DNA from: Ahaetulla prasina
Taxonomy: Eukaryota; Chordata; Lepidosauria; Squamata; Colubridae
NCBI RefSeq assembly: GCF_028640845.1
Contig: NC_080546.1
Span: forward strand, 85,340,757-85,404,756
Reading direction: 5' to 3'
DNA length: 64,000 bases
A program made the position numbers and the translations under genes. Of the stretch, positions 1 through 10,283 are shown piece by piece; the first letter of the stretch is position 1; each line of letters begins with the position of its first letter. The notes below the pieces were generated by a model, which was not told the origin of the DNA, searched no databases, and was given only the letters and a program-made list of their open reading frames with translations.

Positions 1-231
1 CATCTATTTGCATTTTCTTCCTTTGTTTATGTTCATACCTATACTTGTTATCTTGTACATGTTTGGCAAACAAATGAATAAATAAAAACCTGGGTGAGGT
101 CAGACCTAGGAAAGCTATGTGATGATACAAGGGAAACTTCAGTCTTTTCCTATGTGTATCTCAACCCTGCATACAGTACACAGAAAAGACGCAGAGCTTG
201 GACTACAATACTGAAACATTGTCATGCTGCA

Positions 232-1192
232 ATTATAGAATAGAATAGAATAGAATTTTTATTGGCCAAGTGTGATTGGACACACAAGGAATTTGTCTTG
301 GTGCATATGCTCTCAGTGTACATAAAAGAAAAGATACGTTCATCAAGGTACAACATTTACAACACAATTGATGGTCAATATATCAATATAAATCATAAGG
401 ATTGCCAGCAACAAGTTATAGTCATACAGTCATAAATGGAAAGAGATTGGTGATGGGAACTATGAGAAGATTAATAGTAGTGCAGATTCAGTAAATAGTT
501 TGACAGTGTTGATGGAATTATTTGTTTAGCAGAGTGATGGCCTTCGGGGAAAAACTGTTCTTGTGTCTAGTTGTTCTGGTGTGCAGTGCTCTATAGCGTC
601 GTTTTGAGGGTAGGAGTTGAAACAGTTTATGTCCAGGATGCGAGGGGTCTGTAAATATTTTCACGGCCCTCTTCTTGATTCGTGCAGTATACAGGTCCTC
701 AATGGAAGGCAGGTTGGTAGCAATTATTTTTTCTGCAGTTCTAATTATCCTCTGAAGTCTGTGTTTTTCTTGTTGGGTTGCAGAACCGAACCAGACAGTT
801 ATAAAGGTGCAAATGACAGATTCAATAATTCCTCTATAGAACTGAATCAGCAGCTCCTTGGGCAGTTTGAGCTTACTGAGTTGGCGCAGAAAGAACATTC
901 TTTGTTGTCCTTTTTTAATGATGTTTTTGATGTTAGCTGTCCATTTGAGATCTTGCGATATGATAGAACCTAGAAATTTGAAGGTTTCTACTGTTGATAC
1001 TGTGTTGTCTAGTATTGTGAGAGGTGGAAGTATGAAAGGGTTTCTCCTAAACTCTACCACCATTTCTACAGTTTTGAGTGTGTTCAGTTCCAGATTGTTT
1101 TGGTTGCACCACAAGGCTAGTCGTTCGACCTCTTGTCTATATGCGGATTTGTCATTGTCTCGAATTTTACTTTTGCTGTTTTCAGGTGACAA
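232..1192 (-). mobile_element. LINE-A, 5'-truncated copy (RT C-terminal part, 3' UTR, AATAG tail)
   Basis: A 3' fragment of a jockey-superfamily LINE (CR1/L2 group) on the minus strand. The frame at 518-1192 encodes 224 residues that match the region after the RT palm in such LINEs: EMVVEFRRNP, then FKFLGSIISQDLKW, ITVWFGSAT and RTAEKI, ending shortly after KAITLLNK. The catalytic palm and the endonuclease are missing, so this copy cannot move. The 3' UTR (about 250-517) ends in three to four AATAG pentamers at 234-256 next to an ATTGGCCAAGTGTGATTGG block. That block recurs unchanged in every other copy here. The exact clade is my judgement from conserved motifs. Confidence 0.85.
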
Positions 1193-1319
1193 ATTTGTAC
1201 GACAAATCTGTACGGATTACTCCTAATGAAGAGGATCTTAACCCCATGTAGTTCCACCAAAATCAATGCAATCAAGCACTGAATATTTCATTTTGTTGAA
1301 AAAAAGATTGATTAATCGA

Positions 1320-1705
<386 letters not shown>

Positions 1706-1989
1706 AACACACATCATGCAAAAAGAGGCAGCTCTTTTAAGGAAATTAAATCTAGACCAGAGACAGAAGCTTTCTACCCTATACCTGACCTTGACCTTTA
1801 GATGCATAGCAAAATAATTACCTGTGTAGCTCAGAGAAGAGTTAATATAATCAGACAAAGGTTGTGCTGTCCTGCTTGAATTAAAATCCAGCTTATATTA
1901 ATCACTGTCTCTGTCCTTTCAGCTTTCTATCATGGCACAAGGACAAAAAGAAGGGGGGGGGGTCGGAAATACAGAAATAAAGGAATGAA

Positions 1990-2500
1990 TACAGCTAGTC
2001 TAGAGAAAAGAAGGACCAGGGGTGACATTGTAGCAGCATTCCCAGTATTTGAGGGGCTGCCACAACGAGGAGGGGGTCAACTTATTTTTCCAAAGCACCG
2101 GAAGGCAGGAGAAGAAGCAATGGATGCAGTGGTGGCTTTTCCAATATTCTTACCATCAGTTCGCCCCACGCGCGCACGCTTGCTTCACTCTATGTGCCTT
2201 CCGCACATGTGCCCATCCTTCTGCGCATGTGCTTTGCTCACTCACATGCCTTCTGCACATGTGCCTGGCCTCGAAAACATGCCTAAATAGGACGTCATAG
2301 AGCTGTGGAAAGTGGGTAGGGCCACCCACGATCTCTGTTACTGGTTCGCCCGGGTAGGCCCACTTGCGATCTCCACTATGGGTTCGCCTGAACCGGTACA
2401 AACCAGCTGAATACCACCTCTGAATGGATGGAAACTAACCAAGGAGAGAAGCAACCTGGAATTAAGAAGAAACTTCCTACCAGTGAGAGCAATTAACCAT
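1990..2500 (+). mobile_element. CR1 LINE 3' fragment, split by a MITE
   Basis: Degenerate CR1 3' region in two pieces (1990-2126 and 2423-2500). It matches the better copy at 50590-51070 in the blocks AAAGCACCGGAAGGCAGGAG and GGATGGAAACTAACCAAGG. The interruption is exactly the MITE-h element, and the CR1 text resumes after its 8 bp target duplication. Confidence 0.75.
2127..2422. mobile_element. MITE-h, hAT-like nonautonomous DNA transposon
   Basis: Starts CAGTGGTGGC and ends ATACCACCTCTG, which are imperfect terminal inverted repeats. It is flanked by a perfect 8 bp duplication AATGGATG (2119-2126 and 2423-2430), the hAT hallmark. It has no coding capacity and sits inside a CR1 copy. Confidence 0.85.
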
Positions 2501-2689
2501 ATACATATATACATACGTGTATTGGAAAGGGAAGGATTTGTTTTATATCTAAAATAAATCTTGAGCAATCGACCTTCATAAATGATTGTGACCATGGAAA
2601 GGGAAGGGTCCAAATTCAAAATGCCCCTGGTGCAAAATGCCACTGTAGAAGAAATCACATCATGGGTAGAATGATAATGCAATAAACCA

Positions 2690-3105
2690 GCCTCAACTGT
2701 ATCTTGGTGACATTTCGATGAGGTCTCACTCGTCGTCCTCAGGCTGGTGCTTATGGCTTCATGCTAGTACGAGCAGAGTGTGGTCGGAGCTGCCGTCTCT
2801 CTATAAATACTGGTGGGGAGGTGGGGACTGTTGCTGTGAGCGGGTTGGTTGGCTGTGTGGTTGCATCTTGATTGGTAGATGAAGTGGGTGTTTGCAAATT
2901 AGTCAGCTGTTTCGTAGCATCCTGTGTGGGTGTGGTCCTAGTTAGTCTTTTGTGTTGTAACGACCTGGTTAATGGGCTGTGTGGAAAAGTCATCGAAACG
3001 TCGCCAAGATACTCTCAACCTTACACGGGAAAAGACCCGAATGCGCCAAGATCTACATACCTATACCTGTGAAAACCTACGAACATGTAATATATATATA
3101 TAATA
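2690..3105. repeat. PLE-like repeat in inverted arrangement
   Basis: A minus-oriented block (2700-2750) and a plus-oriented block (2985-3105) share words such as GAAACGTCGCCAAGATACT and GGGAAAAGACCCGAATGC with the palindromic copy at 45848-46078. About 240 bp of spacer lies between them. Assignment to Penelope-like element termini is tentative; the repeat itself is clear from recurrence. Confidence 0.55.
2711..2742 (-). other. Hammerhead-like stem-loop motif, degenerate copy
   Basis: Read on the minus strand: CTGAGGA, one base, arm GACGAG, loop TGAGAC, arm CTCATC, then GAAATG. Five of six stem positions pair and one is a C-A mismatch. Same layout as at 45979-46010. Confidence 0.45.
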
Positions 3106-3566
3106 ACCTCTTGTGCTCTTTTTCAATCTCAAACAAGACTGAGACATTTGGGAATTCAGCTGTTGAGCTGAGAAAAACAAAAGAAAACCCTCTAATATGA
3201 CTGAAACCTTAATTTTGACCTTGAGAGGTTCCTTTACTCTTTTCAGGTGATATCCGTACAATCAACCTGGCATATTTTTGAAATGTTCTTTTTTCTTTCT
3301 TTCTAGTAAAGTGCCACTAAAAGTGGAAGCAGGGGTGGGGAGATAGAGGTGTCGGTCTTTGAACGATTTAGAAAAACAACAATTTTACAATCTAGATAGC
3401 CCTTTCAGAGATGATGAAGCCGAACAGGTAATATCATTTAGGGGTTTTAACTGATTTTAAAAAGAAAACCTCGTCAGCCTGGATGGATTGCAATCTACAA
3501 TTCCCAGAATTCCAAGCAGGCATCATATTATGATTCTTACGATTCTTGATGAATGCATCTTGTCTT

Positions 3567-3735
3567 TTTATGTACACTGAGAGCGTATGCACCAAGACAA
3601 ATTTCTTGAGTGTCGAATCACACTTGTCCAATAAAATTCTATTCTATTCTATTCTGTTCTGTTCTGTCCTGTCCTGTCCTGTCCTGTCCTGTCCTGTCCT
3701 GTCCTGTCCTATCCTATCCTATCCTATTCTATTCT
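3567..3735 (+). mobile_element. LINE-A 3' end with drifting pentamer tail
   Basis: The last about 80 bp of LINE-A (CACTGAGAGCGTATGCACC, then the CACTTGTCCAATAAAATTCT junction at 3620-3640) runs directly into an about 100 bp pentamer array. The array is in blocks: ATTCT, GTTCT, about nine GTCCT, about four ATCCT, then ATTCT again. Confidence 0.85.
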
Positions 3736-4402
3736 TTTTTTTATTTTGTCACAACAGTATACGCAAACATTGATATAAAACAACAACACATCATAAAAAC
3801 ATATATATAAGCAAAACTATGGAACAACTATATTAATTTGATATAATGAAAGGGAACAATAGGACAGGAACGGTAGGCACTTTTGTGCTCTTATGCACGC
3901 CCCTTATAGTCCTCTTAGGAATGGGGTGAGGTCAATAGTAGACAGTTTTTGGTTGAAGTTTTTGGGATTTTGAGAAGAGACTACAGAGTCAGGTAGTGAG
4001 TTCCAAGCGTTAACAACTCTGTTACAGAAGTCATATTTTCTGCAATCAAGGTTGAAGCGGTTAACATTAAGTTTGAATCTATTGTTTGCTCTTGTATTAT
4101 TGCGATTGAAGCTGAAGTAGTCTTTAACAGGAAGAACATTGCAATAGATGATTCTCTGTGTTAAACACAGATCATGTCGGAGTTGGCGGAGTTTTAAATT
4201 TTCTAATCCCAGGATTTCAAGTCTGGAGGTATAAGGTATTTTGTTGTTTTCAGAGGAGCAGAGAACTCTTCTTGTAAAATATTTCTGGACACGTTCAATT
4301 GTATTAATGTCAGAGATGTGGTATGGGTTCCAGACAGGTGAGCTGTATTCAAGAATAGGTCTTGCAAATGTTTTGTATGCTCTGGTTAGTAGTGTAGAGT
4401 TC
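3736..4402 (-). mobile_element. LINE-B 3' fragment inserted in a pentamer array
   Basis: Minus-strand copy of the LINE-B 3' UTR and end of ORF2. It matches 8000-8600 reverse-complemented: the GCACGCCCCTTATAG and TAGGAATGGGGTGAGGTCAA blocks, then the region encoding the INTIERVQKYF-type C-terminus. It is bounded on both sides by ATTCT pentamers, so it landed inside the LINE-A tail array. Confidence 0.8.
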
Positions 4403-4444
4403 TATTCTATTCTATTCTATTCTATTCTATTCTATTCTATTCTA
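4403..4444 (+). repeat. (ATTCT)n pentamer array
   Basis: About eight perfect ATTCT units, probably the displaced half of the array at 3636-3735. Confidence 0.9.
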
Positions 4445-4784
4445 TATTGGGAGGAAATTCTATTTGTGGAGTTTTGAATATTTGGAGGGTATCTCCATGG
4501 GGAAAACACAGTTTTGATATGCTGTAGAAAGAATAGCTTTTAGAATTCTTTGAAGGGGAAAGAAAACCAGCTGGCAACCTCCCTTGAAACTATTCAGCGG
4601 TCATCCCAAAGGTGCTCTTTCAAGAGGCAACTGGACTTCCTTTGTTTTTCCTTGGAGACATTTCGCTTCTCATCCAAGAAGCTTCTTCAGTTCTGAATGA
4701 AAGGCGGGGTATGGAAGGATTTATGTTTCTTGCAGTAATCTGGTAGTTAGCGGTCTTTCTGAGAGTCATTGAGGCCACTTGGAG
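4445..4784 (-). repeat. Short unique stretch, then PLE-like repeat (about 4600-4735)
   Basis: 4445-4599 shows nothing recognisable. From about 4600 the minus strand carries the repeat ending in AAGTCCAGTTGCCTCTTGAA that recurs at 10880-10945 and 11934-12021. It contains the stem-loop described at 4659-4690. Confidence 0.55.
4659..4690 (-). other. Hammerhead-like stem-loop motif, best copy of second family
   Basis: Minus strand: CTGAAGA, one base (A), arm GCTTCT, loop TGGATG, arm AGAAGC, GAAATG. All six stem pairs are Watson-Crick. The stem sequence differs completely from the copy at 45979-46010 while the flanking CTGAAGA and GAAA boxes are kept. The hammerhead core is CUGANGA ... GAAA; here one extra base sits before the stem. 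Confidence 0.6.
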
Positions 4785-5299
4785 TGTTGTGTCTGCGCCC
4801 CCTCAAGCCGGGCGTCCTGCCAGAAAGTGACTTGGACAGTGAGGGGGAAGGGACATTAGAACTTACCTCGGGAGAACCGGCTTCCCTGGCTCAGCTCCAG
4901 GAGCCAGAGGGAGGCCAGGTGGAAGAGATAATGAGGCCTCCGTCTCCTGACTCTTTCCTCCCCACCCCAGGCCATGCCTCCAGACCCAGCTGACAGCAAT
5001 CAGGCCTGGCTGGACCCTAGGTTTCGTAGGCAGGAGAGGCGGGAACAACAGAAGCAGGGGTGGGGCAGGCCTAGGAAGTGCTGAGTCATGGAGCCACACC
5101 CCACAGGATATAAAGGCAGTGAGCACTGCTGTGTCTCTTCGTAGCCGGCAAATCAACTGATTAACTGAGAGCTGAAGTGACTCACCGGCATCAAGGGAGA
5201 TATCAGAGAACTTGGCAGACGTTCGCTATTCTGCTGCCAGAGCTGATAGTGCCGCCTAATTAAGCCATCACTCAGATGGAGGCGAAGGAGGACAGAACA
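4785..5299 (+). mobile_element. Solo LTR, group LTR-A
   Basis: Begins TGTTGTGTCTGC and ends GAGGACAGAACA (TG...CA), flanked by a perfect 5 bp duplication TGGAG (4780-4784 and 5300-5304). It carries TGAGTCA at about 5083, then CCACACCCC, then a GATATAAA box at about 5108, in promoter order. No internal region or partner LTR is adjacent, so it is a recombined solo LTR. The 74-residue frame inside is not a gene. Confidence 0.88.
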
Positions 5300-5381
5300 T
5301 GGAGGTTTATCTGTGCCCTCAGGGTCACCTGAATAGTGCAAATGGGTGTGGCACCTTCTTGGAACTGCTGAAAGGACTGTT

Positions 5382-5514
5382 AACAGTAGCAGAGTTGGAA
5401 GGGACCTTGGAGGTCATCTAGCCCAACCCCCTGCTCACACAGGAGACCTATACCAGGGATTCAAACGGCCAGCCTTTCTGATCGACAAGCTCAGCATCTT
5501 AGCCACTGAGCCAA
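5382..5514 (-). mobile_element. Chimeric SINE: tRNA-like head with CR1 3' tail
   Basis: On the minus strand a tRNA-derived head begins TGGCTCAGTGGCTAAGATGC (A-box-like). A TTTGAATCCC B-box-like motif follows at about 5450-5460. The sequence then runs into CR1 3' sequence (GACCTCCAAGGTCCCTTCC). The head matches the start of the Sauria SINE at 59018. The short combined length suggests a real chimeric SINE rather than two insertions, but a chance juxtaposition is possible. Confidence 0.55.
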
Positions 5515-5569
5515 CATTGTAAACAGGAGATAGGTGGTATCGTATCCCTCCCATTCTGTTGAGAGAAGG

Positions 5570-5700
5570 CTGCTCGATCATTAGGCGTCTAACAACCAGA
5601 TGACTGCAATGAATTTAAATCCTTCCATCCTCCATCGTTCAGTCAGAACAGAAGAAGATTCTTGGATGAGGAGCAAAATGTCTCTTTACCTTGTACACCT
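5570..5700 (+). repeat. PLE-like repeat with degenerate stem-loop (5649-5680)
   Basis: The block AACCAGATGACTGCAATGAA is shared with 10945-10970. The stem-loop reads CAGAAGA, A, GATTCT, loop TGGATG, AGGAGC, AAAATG. Five of six stem positions can pair if one G-T is allowed. Confidence 0.5.
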
Positions 5701-5835
5701 TGTCTAAAGTCCCTTACGCATCCTAGAGAGTATTTGCTTATAGAGGCTCCTAATATGAAAATAATTCATGCAGAAGTAATATCATTTATAAGGAGCATTA
5801 TATCCTATTGGATTATGAAGAATTATGAAGAATTG

Positions 5836-5984
5836 GGCATGTCTAGTCTAGCGAAAGAAGCGACATGATGCACTGTTCCAATATTTGAGGGGCTGCTACA
5901 AAGAAGAGGGAGTCAAGCTATTCTCCAAAGCACCTGAAGGCAGGATAAGAAGCAATGGATGGAAACTGAGCAAAGAGAGAATGT
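5836..5984 (+). mobile_element. CR1 3' fragment
   Basis: Matches the CR1 copy at 50720-50880 (GGGAGTCAAGCTATTCTCCA, CACCTGAAGGCAGGA). It is cut off at about 5984 by the LTR-like sequence that follows. Confidence 0.75.
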
Positions 5985-6234
5985 CAGGGTTCCAAGGAAC
6001 ACCCCCAACAAAATCAGGCTCTGAGGCTTGAGGTTCCTCAAAGTTCCAATTTATTAGAGATGTCCTGTTGGCACAGCTGGGAAAACCCGAAATTGAAAGC
6101 TTCCAGGTTTTCCACACCCAGTTGACAGTTCGCAGCCCTGCCCCACACTCAAAAGTTCATCACATTGTCCAATCAACTCTTCACACTCAATAGGATACAA
6201 TCTTCAGGCAGTCTCCATCAGATGCAGGATGTCC
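5985..6234 (-). mobile_element. LTR-like fragment, unclassified
   Basis: Starts TGTCAGGGTTCC, the reverse complement of a GGAACCCTGACA LTR end like those of LTR-D at 10229 and 55058. The other end is lost where LINE-B begins. No target duplication was found, so this is tentative. Confidence 0.35.
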
Positions 6235-8486
6235 TTGAATACTGCCTTGATCTCATCTGCCTTGATCTCATCTTCTGCAACAACCCCAGCTCAATTTATG
6301 GACTACAAATTAAAGAACCTTTTTCCAACAGTGACCATTGCATGATTGATTTTCGTCTCAATATACGTCCATACTTAAATTGTAATAACAATAGTATTCC
6401 CAGCTACAACTTCAAAAAAGCCAACTACGATCTTATAAACAACGATCTTTTATTTATGGACTGGCAAAATCTGTTTGCAACCTGCACAACCACTGAAGAC
6501 CACTATAGAGTTTTCCTACTTGAAATCAATAAAGTCATTAAATTATATGTACCACAAATGACCACCATGATCAGGAAAAGCAAACTACCCATATCAATAA
6601 AAAAGCTTCAATCAAAAAAAAAAATCCCTCTGGAAAAGAAACAAAAAAGGCTATGTAATGAATTTCAAAAACCGCTACAAAAATATATGCAACCAAATAA
6701 AAACTGAATGCACAAATTACCACACCAAGCAAGAAAAGGACCTTCTGTGCAAAAAATTCCAATCGTGCCTTTTATAATTTTGTTAACAATAAACTTAAAG
6801 ACTCAAGATCCATCCCACTACTAAAAGATTCTAACAATAAAGAATACAATGACGAAACAGTTAAAGCTAACCTCTTCAACATTTTCTTTGGCTCAGTTTT
6901 TGTTAACAGCAATAACACATATCCGACATTCCATAAACGCACCAGCATTGAATATGATGACTTAACTCATATAGATTTCACAGAAGATAGCGTTGAAAAA
7001 GCTCTTCATAACTTGAAACCATCGCTATCTATTGGACCTGATGGATTCTGTGCATACTTCTTAAAAAAACTTTCCACTAATATAGCAGAACCCCTAAGCA
7101 TAATCTTTGATAAAGCTTTCACTACCAGTTCCCTTCCCAAACTTTGGTCACTAGCCACAGTCATCCCTATCTTCAAGAAAGGAGACCCCAGCTTAGTTGA
7201 AAATTACAGACCGATCTCCCTTTGCTGCGTCACCTGCAAAGTCATGGAATCAATCATCAACCAATCCATTACCTCACACTTAGAAACTAACAACCTACTC
7301 TCCAATAAACAATTTGGTTTCAGGAAAAAAATTATCATGCAACTTACAACTTCTCCACTGTAAAAACATATGGACTACAAATCTTGATCAAGGCAAAACA
7401 ATAGATGAAATCTACATAGACTTCTGCAAAGCTTTTGACTCAGTAGTACACGATAAACTTCTCCTAAAACTAAAATCCTATGGCATTTCAGGACCCCTTC
7501 ACAAATGGATATCTGCTTTTCTGTCTAACAGACAACAAGTGGTCAAAATTGGCAATGCTCTATCAAATCCTGTTCCTGTCAAGAGTGGCGTTCCTCAAGG
7601 CAGCGTCCTTGGACCAACACTCTTCATACTACATATTAATGATCTTTGTGACCATATTGCAAGTAATTGTGTTCTTTTTGCTGACAATGCCAAACTATTT
7701 AACACCACAGACAATGCATCTACCATTCAAAAAGACCTTGATCATCTAACCACTTGGTCTAAAACTTGGCAACTCCAAATCTCAACCAGCAAATTCTCAG
7801 TCTTACATATAGGAAAAAAGAACCCAAACACTAAGTACATAATTGATGGACATTACCTTACAGATGACCCCCACCCCGTTAAAGACCTTGGAGTTTTCAT
7901 GTCAAATGCTCTAAGTGCCCACTGTAACTACATAGCAAAAAAGGCTCTAAGAGTTGTAAACCTAATCTTGCGTAGCTTCTTTTCCAAAATCACAACATTA
8001 CTAACCAGAGCATATAAAACATTTGCTAGACCAATTCTAGAATACAGCTTGCCTGTTTGGAACCCTCACCACATCTCTGACATCAATACAATTGAACGAG
8101 TCCAGAAATATTTTACAAGAAGAGTTCTTCATTCCTCTGAAAACAACAAAATACCTTATCCCACCAGATTTGAAATCCTAGGCTTAGAAAACTTGGAACT
8201 CCGTCGCCTTCGACAAGACCTAAGTTTAACTCATAGAATCATCTATTGTAATGTCCTTCCTGTTAAAGACTACTTCAGCTTTAATTGCAATAATACAAGA
8301 ACAGCCAACAGATTTAAACTTAATGTTAACCGCTTTAATCTAGATTGCAGAAAATATGACTTCTGTAACAGAATCATCAGTGCTTGGAATACTTTACCTG
8401 ACTCTGTGGTCTCTTCCCATAATCCTAAAAGCTTTAACCAAAAACTTTCTACTATTGACCTCACCCCATTCCTAAGAGGACCATAA
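6165..8486 (+). pseudogene. LINE-B ORF2 remnant (endonuclease C-terminus and reverse transcriptase)
   Basis: Broken ORF2 of a CR1/L3-like LINE, whose intact form nicks target DNA and reverse-transcribes its own RNA. Three frame segments are visible. 6240-6707 holds the APE endonuclease end, with NSDHCMIDF containing the conserved SDH. 6708-7330 is the RT N-terminus (VIPIFKKGDP, ENYRPISL). 7314-8486 is a 390-residue frame with palm motif A (YIDFCKAFDSV, about 7414), motif B (SGVPQGSVLGP, about 7584) and motif C. Motif C reads FADN (7677-7688) instead of the catalytic FADD. The C-terminus (INTIERVQKYFTRRVLHSS) is the part kept in other copies. Frameshifts near 6710 and 7325 and the lost Asp make it inactive. 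The N-terminal half of the endonuclease and ORF1 are absent. Confidence 0.88.
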
Positions 8487-8690
8487 GGGGCGTGCATAAG
8501 CGCACAAACGTGCCTACCGTTCCTGTCCTATTGTTTTTCTTTTCTTCTTCCTATATATATATAGATGCTTATACCTCCTAATATTTACTCATATATATGT
8601 TTATATACTATATAATCTTTTTATATGATGTTGTGACAAAATAAATAAATAAATAAATAAATAAAATAAATAAATAAATACGGAATATTG
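6236..8690 (+). mobile_element. LINE-B, longest copy in the window
   Basis: A CR1/L3-like LINE from mid-endonuclease to its 3' end. The 3' UTR (8487-8640) has the GGGGCGTGCATAAG and CTACCGTTCCTGTCC blocks found in all LINE-B copies. It ends in an (AAAT)n tail at about 8638-8681. The family's 5' part is missing, the usual 5' truncation. Confidence 0.85.
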
Positions 8691-8779
8691 TTATGACTAA
8701 CTTTCTACCGCTCCAACAACAACCCCCTCCCAATTTCCCCAGGTAAATATGTGGTAGTTAAGAAGCAAAAAGAAAATTG

Positions 8780-9002
8780 CCTTCCAGCCTAGAACTAAGG
8801 AGAAATTTCCTGACAGTAAGAACAGTCAACCTGTGGAATAGTTTCCCTTCAAAAAGTTTGGGTGCTCCAACCTTGGAAACTTTAATAAAAGATTGGACAG
8901 CCATTTGTCCAAAATGTGATAGGGTCTCTCCTATTTGAACAGGGGGTTGGACTAGAAGACCTCCAAGGTCCCTTCTAACTCTGATATTCTGTTATTCTGA
9001 TA
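8780..9002 (+). mobile_element. CR1 3' end
   Basis: Typical CR1 terminus: AACTAAGGAGAAATTTCCTG, then GGGGGTTGGACTAGAAGACC and CCAAGGTCCCTTC, ending in two degenerate ATTCTG units. Confidence 0.85.
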
Positions 9003-9366
9003 AGATCCATTGATTCTTTTATTTAGTTTACTAAATAAACTAAATAAAATTGTATCCTTTTGGGGGGAATCCGCCTCTGATTTTTTAATTGATCTCAGCA
9101 ATTGATCTCAGCTCTAATAAAATCTTTTTGCTAGGTTGCCCATTCTCTTTTCCAATTCTGCTACCTGAAATTTTCTTCGGCATCAGTCTGAAGTGTCCCT
9201 TACATAAACATGGAAGTCAAACATAAAGAATGTAAACGTATTATTATGTTTTACTCTGTGAGCTTCTTGATCTCCTAACAGTCTTTGATGCCAAAAAGGT
9301 TTGAAGCATTCTCTTCTTTTTATACCACATCTTCAAGATGCTGTTTCTTTGAAGAACATTGTACAT
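9003..9366. other. No recognised feature
   Basis: AT-rich sequence without a recognisable repeat or credible coding frame. The long overlapping frames at 9244-9880 on both strands are chance frames across the hAT and LTR that follow. Confidence 0.5.
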
Positions 9367-9686
9367 CAGGGGTGTCAAGCTCAAGGCCCAGGGGTCAGAT
9401 TCTGTCCGCAGGATGGTTATTTCTCGGGGCAGTCCTGGAAACAGTGGAGGACTGGCCCGCAGTGTCTCTGCCAGAGAAAAATGGAGCTTGGGAGGATTTC
9501 GTGCTGCCTCCTGAGTTCTGTTTCTGCTGGCAGAGGGTTGAAGGAGGCCATTGCAGCAGAAACGGAGCTTGGGAGCCTGTTTTCGCTGGCAAAGCACTAG
9601 GGCCACCACAGGCACCCCCAACATGAGTGATGTCGAGATGGCCACACCCATCCTGGCCATGTCCACCCAACCCCCCAAGGTCAAAC

Positions 9687-10229
9687 TGTCAACTCGCAAA
9701 GCATCCCTGGCTTGCTCTCTACTTGCCATAGGCAAGGGGGATGGGAAACCGATGAAGCAACACGGCAGCCAAAGATGGGAGCACATTCCAGACATATCTT
9801 TCTCAAGGCTGTCTCCCAGGGTTACTCACAGCGGTCAGAGGGGAATGATTGGTCAGAGGGGAATGATCAGAGGAGAATGAGCATATGCACCAAGACAAAT
9901 TCCTTGTGTGTCCAATCACACTTGGCCAATAAAAAATTCTATTCTATTCTATTCTATTCTATTCTATTCTATTCTATTCTATTCTATTCTATTCTATTCT
10001 ATTCTATCTCTACAACCCGCAAAATTGCTCCATTGGTGAATGTGATTGATGACACACCCTGGGGGGAGGGGGGAAACAGGGTCATGATTAGGGCCATAAA
10101 TTATGTGGGGTCAGAGTTGGCTTCATTTGGGTACGTGCCAGCATGGAGCTCTTAATAAATAACTGGATTTCTTTTGAAGCTTGGCTCGAGGCTCACGATT
10201 TAATTGGTGCATCCACTGGAACCCTGACA
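9687..10229. mobile_element. LTR-D copy, interrupted by a LINE-A tail
   Basis: Runs TGTCAACTCGCAAAGCATC to CCCTGACA. It is co-linear with 54675-55058 apart from the LINE-A piece at 9884-10008. It contains AATAAATAACTGG near 10153, consistent with a polyadenylation region if the LTR is read on plus. No clear 5 bp duplication is visible. Confidence 0.6.
9884..10008 (+). mobile_element. LINE-A minimal 3' insertion plus (ATTCT)13
   Basis: About 55 bp of the LINE-A 3' terminus (CATATGCACCAAGACAAATT, CACTTGGCCAATAAAAAATT) followed by about 13 ATTCT units. It interrupts LTR-D, whose sequence resumes at CTCTACAACCCGC. Confidence 0.85.
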
Positions 10230-10283
10230 TAAATACAACCTTGATGCAGCCTGAATGAAATCAAGTTTGACACCTCTGCTCTA

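Larger units (their letters stand above)
9367..10278. mobile_element. hAT-like element interrupted by an LTR
   Basis: The left end CAGGGGTGTCAAGCTCAAGG is an inverted match to the right end AGTTTGACACCTCTG. The flanking 8-mers (TTGTACAT and CTCTAAAT) agree at only five of eight positions, so the insertion is old. LTR-D at 9687-10229 is nested inside. Confidence 0.65.

Noticed and set aside
9244..9880. 183-residue minus frame and overlapping plus frames
   Set aside because: They span the end of a hAT element and an LTR; no protein family features.
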